Shown: positions 52,269 through 60,449 of the stretch, in pieces | Position numbering within the stretch: the first letter of the stretch is position 1 | Layout of the letters: every line of letters begins with the position of its first letter | From: an uncultured Hyphomicrobiales bacterium | Lineage (GTDB): Bacteria; Pseudomonadota; Alphaproteobacteria; Rhizobiales; Rhizobiaceae | Reading direction: 5' to 3' | Assembly: GCA_943908365.1 (NCBI GenBank) | Contig: CALTTH010000019.1 | Coordinates: forward strand, 1 to 64,000 | DNA length: 64,000 nt | The notes under the pieces: model-generated | Database searches by the model: none | What the model was told of the DNA's origin: nothing | The model's input: the letters and a program-made list of their open reading frames with translations, nothing else | Made by a program: the position numbers and the translations under genes

Positions 52269-52730
52269 CTAGCGTGTCATGCCCCAGACGTAGCCGAGCA
52301 ACGCGGCCAAGCCCAAGGCCTGAAGAGGGTGCTTTCGAACCTGGCGAATCACCGTGTTCTGAACCGAATCGATTTCGCTCTTCGCAACACGCGCCGATCC
52401 GGAAAGCACTTCCTGAGCAGATCCCGTGATTCGCCCGAGTTCAGCGCGCAGTGCTCTGATCTCTTCCATCGCGCGACCGATTTCCGGATCGTCGTGGCGT
52501 GCTCTGACAGCCGCAAGAGCCTCATCCACCTTTGGGGTGTCCTCGGTTTCCAGTTCCTCTGCAGGTTCAGCTGTCGCGGTTGCTGTCGTCGGACTCGTCT
52601 GAGAAATAGGGTCGGAGGCAGGGAACGTGTCTTCTAGCCCAGTTTGAAGATCTTCTTTTCCGGTGCGCTGTCTTGCCTGCTCGTCATGCAGTGAGGCAAC
52701 GGCAGGTGACATCGAATTTTTGTCGGACAT
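52269..52730 (-). CDS. DUF883 (ElaB/YqjD-type) membrane-anchored protein
   Basis: 153 residues. The N-terminal third is Thr/Glu-rich; the middle is a long amphipathic helix (EEIRALRAELGRITGSAQEVLSGSARVAKSEIDSVQNTV) and the C-terminus a single helix (HPLQALGLAALLGYVWGMTR), the DUF883 pattern. In enterobacteria such proteins tether ribosomes or act in stationary phase at the inner membrane. An exact EcfG promoter motif lies 30-55 bp upstream. Confidence 0.9.
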   Translation of the reverse strand: MSDKNSMSPAVASLHDEQARQRTGKEDLQTGLEDTFPASDPISQTSPTTATATAEPAEELETEDTPKVDEALAAVRARHDDPEIGRAMEEIRALRAELGRITGSAQEVLSGSARVAKSEIDSVQNTVIRQVRKHPLQALGLAALLGYVWGMTR

Positions 52731-52760
52731 GGTTTTGTCTCCGTAAGGGTTCGTCGTCTC

Positions 52761-52785
52761 AACTTCTTAGACGCGGGAGGGTTCC
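52761..52785 (-). promoter_or_regulatory. EcfG/RpoE2-type general-stress promoter
   Basis: Minus strand GGAAC (52785-52781), 17 bases, GTT (52763-52761), 30 bp before the DUF883 start. It overlaps the last codons of the upstream gene. Confidence 0.7.
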
Positions 52786-53123
52786 GGTTCGATCGATGAT
52801 GGATTACGGCGGGTGCGAGATGACACTGTGTTGCAGGTCCGAGCGACCATGCTCCACCGCGATAATGGTGTAGAGCCGAAGCGGGTGGAGACGTCCTCGG
52901 CCGGCAGCGCATTGGCTGCTGGTGAATCGGGCTGCGTCTCTGCCTCGACGATACGTGCATCGCCCGACGACTTGGATTTCTCCGTAAAAAGCATCCTCGC
53001 CCCAAGGTGGGGCGCACCGGCAACTGCTACAGGAACCAGCTTGTCGATGGTCAGCCTTTCAGATCTGGGGTCGGATGCGGAAGTGGTCTGGTTGGATCCA
53101 TATATGCGGTGCGGGCCGGTCAT
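52767..53123 (-). CDS. Small hypothetical protein, probably stress-induced
   Basis: 118 residues from ATG 53123, preceded by the strong GGGAGGAGATTCCC. It begins MTGPHRIYGSNQTTSASDPRS and contains KLVPVAVAGAPHLGARMLFTEK; the rest is polar and probably disordered. No domain or membrane segment. An exact EcfG-type promoter lies 29 bp upstream. Function unknown. Confidence 0.7.
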   Translation of the reverse strand: MTGPHRIYGSNQTTSASDPRSERLTIDKLVPVAVAGAPHLGARMLFTEKSKSSGDARIVEAETQPDSPAANALPAEDVSTRFGSTPLSRWSMVARTCNTVSSRTRRNPSSIEPEPSRV

Positions 53124-53151
53124 GGGAATCTCCTCCCTATTCTTCTGACCG

Positions 53152-53176
53152 AACCGCAGATGAGCAAGACGGTTCC
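53152..53176 (-). promoter_or_regulatory. EcfG/RpoE2-type general-stress promoter
   Basis: Minus strand GGAAC (53176-53172), 17 bases, GTT (53154-53152), 29 bp before the hypothetical gene. Confidence 0.7.
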
Positions 53177-53215
53177 GTACGGCCCCGCCCACATTTCCTC
53201 TTTTGACCGTCAGTC

Positions 53216-54082
53216 TCAGATCATGATTTCGCCGCCGGTGACGGGAATGACGGCAGCGGTCATGTAGCTGCCGCGGTCCGACGCCAGCAGAACAAAGGCG
53301 CCGGCAAGCTCCGCCGGCTGTCCAGCGCGACCGATCAAAGTCTGCTCACCGAACTTTTTCGTCCTCTCCACGCCCATGGTGGACGGAATGAGCGGTGTCC
53401 AGATCGGGCCAGGCGCAACCGCGTTCACGCGGATACCTTTTTCGGCAACCATCCCGGCGAGCCCGGCCGTAAAGTTCAGCACTGCTCCTTTGGTAGAGGC
53501 ATAGGCAAGCAGCTGCGGCGAGGGCTGTGTCGACTGGATCGAGGCGGTGTTGATGATCGAGCTTCCGGATCGCATGTGAGGCACGGCGGCTTTCGACAGG
53601 AAAAATGGCGCATAGATATTAGTCTTGAAGGTCCGATCCCACTCGGCTGACTCAATGTCGCCGATCTCCGCATAGGTGCGCTGGAATGCGGCGTTGTTGA
53701 CAAGGATGTCGATCTTGCCGAATTCGTCGACGGTGCGCTGCACCAGTGCCTTGCAATGCTCTTCCGACGTGATGTCGCCAGGAACGGCTACCGCCTTGCG
53801 ACCGGCCTCTTCCACCCATTTGACGGTATCACGCGCGTCCTCTTCCTCATCGAGATAGGAGATGACGAGGTCGGCGCCTTCACGTGCGAAAGCGATTGCT
53901 ACGGCCTTGCCGATGCCGGAATCCGCGCCGGTGATCAGAGCGACCTTGCCACTCAGAAGGCCGCTGCCCTTATAGGACTTCTCGCCGTGATCAGGCGTTG
54001 GCTCCATCTCACCGGTGGTGCCTGGTGGCGTCTGCTGCTGTTCAGGATAGGGCGGGGAAGGGCGGCGAGTATCGGCATCCAT
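53216..54082 (-). CDS. SDR oxidoreductase of the YghA/YdaD stress type
   Basis: 288 residues from ATG 54082 (GGAG seven bases before). The N-terminal extension (RRPSPPYPEQQQTPPGTTGEMEPTPDHGEKSYKGSGLLSGK) precedes the SDR core and is characteristic of the YghA/YdaD group. Core motifs: ALITGADSGIGKAVAIAFA, LVNNAAF, IINTASIQS, YASTKGAVLNF and VTGGEIMI. NADP-dependent alcohol or aldehyde chemistry in stress is assumed. An exact EcfG promoter motif precedes it. Confidence 0.92.
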   Translation of the reverse strand: MDADTRRPSPPYPEQQQTPPGTTGEMEPTPDHGEKSYKGSGLLSGKVALITGADSGIGKAVAIAFAREGADLVISYLDEEEDARDTVKWVEEAGRKAVAVPGDITSEEHCKALVQRTVDEFGKIDILVNNAAFQRTYAEIGDIESAEWDRTFKTNIYAPFFLSKAAVPHMRSGSSIINTASIQSTQPSPQLLAYASTKGAVLNFTAGLAGMVAEKGIRVNAVAPGPIWTPLIPSTMGVERTKKFGEQTLIGRAGQPAELAGAFVLLASDRGSYMTAAVIPVTGGEIMI

Positions 54083-54113
54083 GTTTGTGCTCCACAATTG
54101 TTAACGAAGCCCA

Positions 54114-54138
54114 AACACGGTTTAGCAGTTGCAGTTCC
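54114..54138 (-). promoter_or_regulatory. EcfG/RpoE2-type general-stress promoter
   Basis: Minus strand GGAAC (54138-54134), 17 bases, GTT (54116-54114), 32 bp before the SDR start. Confidence 0.7.
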
Positions 54139-54220
54139 CTATAAGTTTCAGCAGGCGCTCAAGCATTCTGCGTATCGTAGGTATCTGGGGTCTCTTGGTC
54201 CTACGCACGGGTGACCAACC

Positions 54221-54724
54221 TTAACCGACAGCTATTACCACTGTTGCGCGCTGGATCGCCCGCCTCGCCAGGGTGTCCGCTCGTTCATTCCATTCCAGGC
54301 CGACATGGCCCTTGCACCAAGCAACGTCGATCCTATCGCAGCGTGTCAGGCACGTATCGAGCGCCTTCCAATGATCGACATTAGAAACGTCTCGGCTACG
54401 ACCCTTGCCGTTCGGGGCGCGCTTCCGCCAGTGATTTGTTCTCCAAATGTGGCGCCACCTGTTGCATCCCGTCACTGCGTACGTGGAATCGGACCAGATC
54501 GTCGCAGCTTCGCTAGGCGTATTCTCGTCCAGCCAGTGGAGGGCTTCAAGAATGGCAAGGAGTTCCGGCGCGCTGCTATCAGCGCAGCCTATACTGCCGG
54601 ACCGCGACGCCACTTCGACGTTGTTGCGAAGCACGACTACGCCCCACCCGCCGATGCGCTTGATCGGGTCGTATGAACCGTCGACATAGAGCTGGAGGTC
54701 GTGGGGAGCAGAGGATTCCATCAT
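54221..54724 (-). CDS. Ribonuclease HI-family protein
   Basis: 167 residues. The four acidic active-site residues are present in order: Asp in LYVDGSYDP, Glu in APELLAILEAL, Asp in WSDSTYAVTG and Asp in ERADTLARRA; WCKGHVGLEWNERAD supplies the handle-side His. It cuts the RNA strand of RNA-DNA hybrids. Start at 54724 or 54721 (ATG ATG); the longer frame to 54898 has no ribosome site. It may be a second RNase H, since the housekeeping rnhA usually sits elsewhere. Confidence 0.88.
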   Translation of the reverse strand: MMESSAPHDLQLYVDGSYDPIKRIGGWGVVVLRNNVEVASRSGSIGCADSSAPELLAILEALHWLDENTPSEAATIWSDSTYAVTGCNRWRHIWRTNHWRKRAPNGKGRSRDVSNVDHWKALDTCLTRCDRIDVAWCKGHVGLEWNERADTLARRAIQRATVVIAVG

Positions 54725-54867
54725 GGGCGAGGTTCTTTCGGCAATCGATCGGCGACTGAGTTGATGACGCGGTTGAGTCAGACAGGGTTCACCGTGGAAA
54801 ATGAGCTTCTCGGAGACAAAACAAACCCGGGTGCCTATTTCCACAGCACCGTTTCCGGTTCTTCCTA

Positions 54868-54896
54868 CTTCAAGACGCGGAGCTATGCGTCTATGC
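54868..54896 (+). promoter_or_regulatory. Possible sigma-70-type promoter for the small RNA
   Basis: CTTCAA (54868-54873), 17 bases, CTATGC (54891-54896), partly matching the rhizobial CTTGAC-N17-CTATAT. It would start transcription near 54904, about 50 bases before the first hairpin. Confidence 0.35.
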
Positions 54897-54950
54897 ATAT
54901 CTCACCTGCGATAAAGGTCATTTATTGTGCCGAGAATTAGGGGTAGTTTC

Positions 54951-55112
54951 CAATCATCGAAGCGATGCACCTCCTCCCGCAAAGCTTCGAATTGCAAATG
55001 TCCTTATCCTCCTCCCAAAGGGCATTTGTTAGAACAGCAGCACTCCTCCTCCCAGTTGCTGTTCGGTTCTTTTCGAAAGCCTGCCGCACCTCCTCCCGCG
55101 GCAGGCTTTTTT
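54951..55112 (+). ncRNA. CCUCCUCCC-loop small RNA (cuckoo-RNA type)
   Basis: Four successive hairpins each present CCTCCTCCC in the loop: (1) TCGAAGC/GCTTCGA 54957-54990, motif 54970-54978; (2) CAAATGTCCTT/AAGGGCATTTG 54995-55028, motif 55008-55016; (3) GAACAGCA/TGCTGTTC 55032-55064, motif 55045-55053; (4) AAAGCCTGCCGC/GCGGCAGGCTTT 55076-55109, motif 55089-55097, followed by T6 as terminator. The motif is the complement of the Shine-Dalgarno sequence. RNAs of this kind (CcsR/cuckoo, alpha-r14) are known in alphaproteobacteria as stress-linked regulators. The stems are unrelated in sequence while the loops are identical, so the loops are under selection. The 5' end is not determined. Confidence 0.88.
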
Positions 55113-55116
55113 GTTT

Positions 55117-55404
55117 TCAGCGTTTTTGTTTGCGGCGCAGTGTGACGAAGGTCACGACAGCAGCCACCAGGCCATACATCGTCCACTTGAAGGGAAGAGC
55201 ATCCGCGGTTTCACTGCGGATCGGCAGAACGGTCACGGTGCCGGGAGAGGATTCGTATCCGGCTTTGCCTTCCGCTTTCGCCTGTTCGATCTGCTGAGGT
55301 GAGACGGCCCATTCCGCGCCTCGCGATTTGTCCAACATCATGAAAGCCGCTCCGACAGCGATGCCGACGATGATGGCCACGACCAAGCTTCTGATATTTT
55401 GCAT
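55117..55404 (-). CDS. Small membrane protein
   Basis: 95 residues. N-terminal hydrophobic segment (LVVAIIVGIAVGAAFMML) and a C-terminal helix followed by a basic tail (KWTMYGLVAAVVTFVTLRRKQKR); the middle (EQAKAEGKAGYESSPGTVTVLPIRSETADALP) would face the periplasm. AGGAG seven bases before the ATG. It converges on the small RNA terminator. Family not recognised. Confidence 0.75.
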   Translation of the reverse strand: MQNIRSLVVAIIVGIAVGAAFMMLDKSRGAEWAVSPQQIEQAKAEGKAGYESSPGTVTVLPIRSETADALPFKWTMYGLVAAVVTFVTLRRKQKR

Positions 55405-55445
55405 GTTTTACTCCTGATTTGCAGGAGCCTCTCTATAGCATCGAC

Positions 55446-55466
55446 GGGAAAATCGGAATCGATTTG
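55446..55466. repeat. Partial copy of repeat family A
   Basis: The core GGAAAATCGGAATCGATTT is present without the outer blocks. Confidence 0.4.
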
Positions 55467-55528
55467 ATATGTGCGCGCGTTACAGGCCAGGAGTTCGCCC
55501 TGGCCCGTAACGTAGCGAAATCCTAAAA

Positions 55529-55629
55529 GCATCGCCCCGAAAATCGGACTCGGTTTTCGGAAAGAACGATGCGTCGATTGAGAAAAGGTAATGCGTGCTT
55601 TCAGCGTCCAACAAGACGCACAGCGCTTT
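55529..55629. repeat. Dispersed intergenic hairpin repeat, family A
   Basis: CCGAAAATCGGACTCGG then TTTTCGG (stem 55537-55560), followed by AAAGAACGATGCGTCGATT and a second block with GCGTCC/GACGC and AGCGCTTTA. It aligns with 41482-41561 and with the reverse copy at 59641-59690. Confidence 0.6.
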
Positions 55630-55810
55630 AGCTGCTGCGTGCCGGTTGGCCTCGATTACTGTTGCAAGAAGTCCAGCAGGTCTGAGGTGAGGCGAGTGCC
55701 GTCCGTCTCAAATTCAAAGGATCAATATATCTTGATCGCTTTTAAACTATCGCAATTTCGCCCAAGAATAAGCTAAGACGGAGATATTGAGTAATAAGGA
55801 ACATGTCGGG
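55630..55810. other. Leader region of prc
   Basis: AT-rich stretch before the protease start, with no recognised motif. Confidence 0.35.
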
Positions 55811-57901
55811 ATGCGCTTGAAGCCCCTTTTCTTCAGCCTTGTCATCGGATTTGCCACCGTCGCGCAGGCGCGCGAGCCCGCGCAGATGCCAGTGCTGGAA
55901 GCCACTGCACCCGAGGCAGAAGCGGCCGCTCTCAGCGCACAGTTGCTGGAGCGTTATGCATACCGTCCCGTGCCATTGGACGATGCGCTCTCCGTCAAAG
56001 TGATGAACAAGTATATCAAGTCGCTCGACCCCGACCGGATGCTGTTCACGCAGAGCGATATTGACGCCTTTGCCAAGGACAGCAAAAAGATCGACGACGC
56101 GATCCAGAACAAGAACCTCGACATCCCCTTCTCGATGTTCAAGATCTACAACCAGCGTGTGGTAGAGCGGATGACCTATGCGCGCAGCCTGTTGAAGAAC
56201 GGCTTCGATTTTACGGTGCAGGAAGACTATCCGCTGTCGCGCGAGGATGCGCCTTGGGCCAAGACGGAAGAGCAGGCCAACGAACTCTGGCGCAAGCGCG
56301 TGAAGAGTGACTGGCTCAGACTGAAGCTTGCCGATCAGGACGAAGCAAAGATCCGCGATACGCTCGACAAGCGTTACAAGAACATTCTGGACCGTGTCGA
56401 AACCTATAAGGCCGACGACGTTTTCCAGTCCTTCATGGCCGCTTTCACAACGGCGGTGGATCCCCACACCGATTATTTCAGCGCCAAAGCTTCGGCTGAA
56501 TTCGATATCTCGATGAAGCTTTCTCTGGTCGGCATTGGTGCCGTGCTGCAGGAGCGCGACGGGTACACGACGATCCGCGAGCTTGTGGCCGGTGGACCGG
56601 CGCAGCTCTCAAACAAACTCGCTGTTGGCGACCGCATCATTGGTGTCGGTCAGGGCGAAGAAGGCCCGATCAAGGAGGTTGTTGGGACACGTCTCGACGA
56701 GGTTGTGCAGATGATCCGCGGCGAAGCGGGATCTGTGGTGCGCCTGGACATTCTGCCGGCCGATGCCGGAAATGCCAGCGGTCACCGGGTGATCAACCTG
56801 GTGCGCGATAAGGTCAGCCTCGAGAAGCAGGCGGCCAAGAAGTCCGTCGTGCCTGTCAAGCTTGGCGACCAGACATTGAAGATTGGTGTCATTGCGCTGC
56901 CCACCTTCTACGAGGATTTTGAGGCGCGCCGCGCTGGCGACAAGAACTACAGAAGCGCCAGCCGCGACGTCGAAAAGCTTCTCGGCGAATTGAAGCAGGA
57001 GAAGGTTGACGGTGTTGTCATCGATCTGCGTGACAATGGTGGCGGCTCGCTGGCCGAGGCCATCGATCTCACTGGTCTCTTCACCGGCAAGGGACCTGTG
57101 GTTCAACAGCGCAATGCAGCTGGCAAGGTTGAAGTCGAGAATGATGATCGCTCCACGCCGGCCTGGGATGGTCCGCTCGGCGTTCTCATCAATCGTGGCT
57201 CTGCTTCGGCGTCGGAGATTTTTGCGGCCGCCATCCAGGATTATGGCCGCGGCGTCATTGTCGGTGATCCAAGCTTCGGCAAGGGCACCGTCCAGACAGT
57301 CGTCGATCTGGACAGGGTGGCCGGCAAGCAGGAGCCGGAACTCGGCCAGCTCAAGTTGACGATTGCCCAGTTCTTCAGGATCGACGGCGGCACGACGCAG
57401 CTGCGCGGTGTCACGCCCGACATCAACACGCCAAGCGTTCAGGATCCGAAAACGCTCGGCGAATCCAGCTATGACAACGCGTTGCCGTGGACGACGATCA
57501 AGCCCGCCAAATACAAGAAGCAGGGCGACATGACGGCACTTGTGCCTGAATTGGAAAGTCGTCACGAAGCGCGCATCAAAGACGACAAGGATTATCAGCG
57601 CTTCGTTGAAGATGCCGCAGAGCTGAAAGCCCAGCGCGAAAAGAAGACGATCTCCCTCAATGAGGCAGAGCGTCGCAAGGAAATGGCCGCGGTGGCTGCG
57701 AAGCTCAAGGCGCGCCAGGAAGCCGGCGTCGTCGTTCCAGAACTCGATGACGGGCTGCAGGCCAATGAACGAAGCCTCAGTGCCAACCTTGCTCTGGAGA
57801 ATGCCCGGAAGAACGCGAAAGATGTGCTCCAGACCGAAGCGGCTGCTATCGTGGCCGACATGGCGGATATCTTGCCGGGCAAGGACAAGGCTTCCCGTTA
57901 A
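55811..57901 (+). CDS. prc: Carboxy-terminal processing protease Prc (Tsp)
   Basis: About 696 residues from ATG 55811 (GGAA about ten bases upstream; the longer frame begins with TTG). Signal peptide MRLKPLFFSLVIGFATVAQA. Tsp N-terminal domain (~40-220, YRPVPLDDALSVKVMNKYIKSLDPDRMLF), PDZ (SLVGIGAVLQERDGYTTIRELVAGGPAQLSNKLAVGDRIIGV), then the S41 domain with catalytic Ser in LINRGSASASEIFAAAIQDYG and Lys in VGDPSFGKGTVQT. A C-terminal DUF3340-like tail follows. It is a periplasmic tail-specific protease that trims cell-wall enzymes and damaged proteins; the length is close to that of E. coli Prc. Confidence 0.95.
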   Translation: MRLKPLFFSLVIGFATVAQAREPAQMPVLEATAPEAEAAALSAQLLERYAYRPVPLDDALSVKVMNKYIKSLDPDRMLFTQSDIDAFAKDSKKIDDAIQNKNLDIPFSMFKIYNQRVVERMTYARSLLKNGFDFTVQEDYPLSREDAPWAKTEEQANELWRKRVKSDWLRLKLADQDEAKIRDTLDKRYKNILDRVETYKADDVFQSFMAAFTTAVDPHTDYFSAKASAEFDISMKLSLVGIGAVLQERDGYTTIRELVAGGPAQLSNKLAVGDRIIGVGQGEEGPIKEVVGTRLDEVVQMIRGEAGSVVRLDILPADAGNASGHRVINLVRDKVSLEKQAAKKSVVPVKLGDQTLKIGVIALPTFYEDFEARRAGDKNYRSASRDVEKLLGELKQEKVDGVVIDLRDNGGGSLAEAIDLTGLFTGKGPVVQQRNAAGKVEVENDDRSTPAWDGPLGVLINRGSASASEIFAAAIQDYGRGVIVGDPSFGKGTVQTVVDLDRVAGKQEPELGQLKLTIAQFFRIDGGTTQLRGVTPDINTPSVQDPKTLGESSYDNALPWTTIKPAKYKKQGDMTALVPELESRHEARIKDDKDYQRFVEDAAELKAQREKKTISLNEAERRKEMAAVAAKLKARQEAGVVVPELDDGLQANERSLSANLALENARKNAKDVLQTEAAAIVADMADILPGKDKASR

Positions 57902-57930
57902 AATCGGAAGTTAACATGAATAGATCCGCG

Positions 57931-57970
57931 GCTTCGGCCTGACAATCGATTTGGATTGTCGGGCCGAAGC
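57931..57970. terminator. Long hairpin after prc
   Basis: GCTTCGGCCTGACAATC (57931-57947) pairs with GATTGTCGGGCCGAAGC (57954-57970), 17 pairs with one G-U. It lies directly next to the stop of the minus-strand ORF at 57972, as expected for a shared terminator, but no T-run follows. Confidence 0.6.
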
Positions 57971-57971
57971 G

Positions 57972-58208
57972 TCAATTCAAGGTCTCGCTCGTTCGTGACG
58001 GTTTAGCTTTGATCGTGTGGGGTCGTGCTGGCTGTTGGGAGCTCTGATATTGCTGTTTGCCATCTGAGATAAGGTGGCCGATGGCCGATGCGGCGTCTTC
58101 ACGCGTGAGAGAACCATTAACCTTGCCAAGGTAATTGTTTGCGCTGATAACTGCATCTGCCTTGTTGCTGATGTAACGTATCTGCGTATTGCCAACGGAA
58201 CTCACCAT
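57972..58208 (-). CDS. Small hypothetical protein, divergent from the cyclase gene
   Basis: 78 residues starting MVSSVGNTQIRYISNKADAV; polar, with a possible helix (LTREDAASAIGHLISDGKQQYQ) and a basic tail. Codon choice is normal for this genome. Its ATG and that of the plus-strand cyclase gene share the bases CATG (58206-58209). No good ribosome site is visible, and I do not recognise the family. Confidence 0.4.
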   Translation of the reverse strand: MVSSVGNTQIRYISNKADAVISANNYLGKVNGSLTREDAASAIGHLISDGKQQYQSSQQPARPHTIKAKPSRTSETLN

Positions 58209-59616
58209 GACGGCGCGCCTTAATCACTTCAAGCTTGTCGGCCCTGTTGTCGTCATTGTCGGGCTTTTGTTGCTCGGGCTGGCGGCGGTACTATTTTTTG
58301 GTGCCGCCCGCTTGGACGAAGAGGCGAAGGTGCGTCAGGAGACGTTGGTCAAGCGCAATGTAGCGATCTGGATTTCGGACATGGAAGTCGTTTTGACATC
58401 CTGGACGATTTGGGACGAGGCGATCGATAAGCTCAACAACAATTTCGATCTAAGCTGGGCCGAGCGAAATCTCGGCCAGTCTATCATAGGCACGTCGAAT
58501 GTGCGCTCGCTCGCCGTAATCGACAGCAACGACAAGATTATCTACGCGAAGACGGCGGATGATTTCGCCAACCATTCGTTTCTGAAACAGGAACCGAGCG
58601 CGCTTGTCGCGGCGGCCCAGCCGTTGGTCGACTGGGTGCGAGCGCGGGAGCACCAGCCGAAGAAGAGCGGCATTCCGGACAGGATCTCATCAAGCAAAAT
58701 CGAAGTAGTGGGAAACGATGCTCTCTTGCTGACGGCGAGCCTCTTCCAAGCCGATATCGGGACAGTCGTGCCCAATACCGACCGCGCGCCAATCCTTGTG
58801 TCGGCCATTCCAATCGCGGGCAGCCTTCAGGCGTTTTTCGGCGAGCGCTTCATGCTTGACGATGCAGCCGTCGAGCCGTCTGAGCAGGTCAAGCCCGGTC
58901 GCGCGTCTGTGGACATTGCCGCTGCCCCGCATGGGCAGGTGCAGGTTCTGTCATGGCAGGCGAACACGCCGGCCCATGATCTGCTGCGTCAGTCACTGCC
59001 CTTTGCCGCGGCCACGCTTTGCATCTTCATCGTCAGCTGTGTCCTCGCAATCTCGACGTCGCGTCAGGCGCTCAGGATGCTCGTCGATGCGGAAAAGCAC
59101 ATGCGGCATGCGGCAACACATGATTTCCTCACGGGGCTTGCCAACAGAACACTGGTATCGACGAAGTTTACGCAGCTGTCGGAGCAGGGGCCGTTGACGG
59201 TTGTCTGCATCGATCTCGATGGGTTCAAGGCAATCAACGATCGCTTTGGTCATTCCGATGGAGACGATCTGCTGAAGCAGGTTGCCGAGCGGTTGCGTGC
59301 CGGATGCGCCGCGGACGATGTTTGCTTCCGTCTCGGGGGCGACGAGTTTGCGGTGATGATGCCGAAGGTCTCCGAAGAGGAAGCGGAGGCGCGGTGCCGT
59401 CAAATGGCTGCGATGATTTCCAGGCCTTATGAAGTGAACGGCACGATCATGGCGGTTGGGGCGTCCTATGGAATGAGCAGGGTTCTGGCAGAGGAGACCT
59501 CACCAGATCCCGTCTTCAGACGTGCAGATGAGGCGCTCTATATTGCCAAGCGTGTCAACCGCGGTGGAGCCAATCCCCTCAGAGGCGAAGTCGATCTGGC
59601 AGCATCCTCTTCTTGA
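58207..59616 (+). CDS. CHASE4-GGDEF diguanylate cyclase
   Basis: 469 residues from ATG 58207 (GGAA six bases before). N-terminal helix (LVGPVVVIVGLLLLGLAAVLFF), a periplasmic CHASE4 domain (WISDMEVVLTSWTIWDEAIDKLN, ~50-230), a second helix (SLPFAAATLCIFIVSCVLAIS) and a GGDEF domain (ATHDFLTGLANRTL; IDLDGFKAINDRFGHSDGDDLL; FRLGGDEFAVMM with an intact GGDEF active site). It makes cyclic di-GMP in response to an external signal, which in Agrobacterium relatives promotes attachment and polysaccharide production. No EAL domain. Confidence 0.93.
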   Translation: MTARLNHFKLVGPVVVIVGLLLLGLAAVLFFGAARLDEEAKVRQETLVKRNVAIWISDMEVVLTSWTIWDEAIDKLNNNFDLSWAERNLGQSIIGTSNVRSLAVIDSNDKIIYAKTADDFANHSFLKQEPSALVAAAQPLVDWVRAREHQPKKSGIPDRISSSKIEVVGNDALLLTASLFQADIGTVVPNTDRAPILVSAIPIAGSLQAFFGERFMLDDAAVEPSEQVKPGRASVDIAAAPHGQVQVLSWQANTPAHDLLRQSLPFAAATLCIFIVSCVLAISTSRQALRMLVDAEKHMRHAATHDFLTGLANRTLVSTKFTQLSEQGPLTVVCIDLDGFKAINDRFGHSDGDDLLKQVAERLRAGCAADDVCFRLGGDEFAVMMPKVSEEEAEARCRQMAAMISRPYEVNGTIMAVGASYGMSRVLAEETSPDPVFRRADEALYIAKRVNRGGANPLRGEVDLAASSS

Positions 59617-59651
59617 TCATTGTAGTTTCCTTGGTCGAAGCATCGTGCTTT

Positions 59652-59675
59652 CCGAAAATCGATTCCGATTTTTGG
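59652..59675. terminator. Terminator formed by repeat family A (reverse copy)
   Basis: CCGAAAATCG (59652-59661) pairs with CGATTTTTGG (59666-59675). The core lies in a reverse-orientation family A repeat (59641-59690). It separates convergent genes (stops at 59616 and 59715). Confidence 0.65.
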
Positions 59676-59714
59676 GCCGATGCTGAAGCGACGCCACCTT
59701 GCGCCTTGGACAAA

Positions 59715-60449
59715 TCAGACCCCAAGAACAATCGTCTTTAGCGCGCGAATAACCTGCGGGCTGGCTTGTCTGCGTTGCTTGGGCGCAAAACCGAATTCCA
59801 CGAGAGAAGGGTCCTCTTTCGAGGAGGCACTGCCCGAGGCATGGATTTCGTGGATGCCAGTTGTGGCCAGAAGCTCGGGCACGAGATCGGCCGTTACGCC
59901 ACCGCCCGGCATGATGCTGATACGGCCATCCGCCTGATGCGCGAGCCGCTTCAGCGTCCCCATTCCCAGCGAGACGTTCTTTGCGCATCCGGAGGTGAGG
60001 ATGCGGGAAATACCGAGATCGATTGCAGTCTCCAGCGCTTCGACCGGATCGCTCACCATATCAAAGGCGCGATGAAGGCTGATGTCCAGGCCGGATGCGG
60101 CTTCAATCAACCTCGTCAAAACCTGTCGGTCGAGGCGTCCGTCTGTGGTCGTCGCGCCGATGACGACGCCGGGTAGCCCGAGCTTTTGTGCCTGCGCAAT
60201 ATCCGCCTCCATGATGGCGACATCGGCTTCGTCATAGACGAAGTTTCCGGCTCTTGGGCGGATCAGCGGATAGACGGGGATTGGGCTCGTTCGTTTCGCG
60301 TGCTGCATCAGGCCGTAGGACGGCATCAGTCCACCGACGCCCAATGCGGAACAAAGCTCGATGCGGTCTGCACCCCCCTCGATCGCTGCGGCGAGACCCT
60401 CTGCGCTGTCGACGCAAATCTCCAGCAACCGCCCGGTATGATCAGCCAT
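59715..60449 (-). CDS. cutC: CutC-family copper homeostasis protein
   Basis: 244 residues from ATG 60449 (AAGGAAG upstream). CutC TIM barrel: LEICVDSAEGLAAAIEGGADRIELCSALGVGGLMPSYGLM, VYPLIRPRAGNFVYDEADVAIM, GVVIGATTTDGRLD, ISLHRAFDMVSDPVEAL, RILTSGC and IMPGGGVTADLV. The name comes from copper tolerance in E. coli, though the biochemical role is unsettled. Its start overlaps the end of the MFS gene by eight bases, so it is translationally coupled to it. Confidence 0.94.
   Translation of the reverse strand: MADHTGRLLEICVDSAEGLAAAIEGGADRIELCSALGVGGLMPSYGLMQHAKRTSPIPVYPLIRPRAGNFVYDEADVAIMEADIAQAQKLGLPGVVIGATTTDGRLDRQVLTRLIEAASGLDISLHRAFDMVSDPVEALETAIDLGISRILTSGCAKNVSLGMGTLKRLAHQADGRISIMPGGGVTADLVPELLATTGIHEIHASGSASSKEDPSLVEFGFAPKQRRQASPQVIRALKTIVLGV

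Noticed and set aside
54701..54940. 79-codon plus frame between RNase H and the small RNA
   Set aside because: It begins inside the RNase H gene, has no ribosome site and does not resemble the DUF1127-type proteins often found upstream of cuckoo RNAs.
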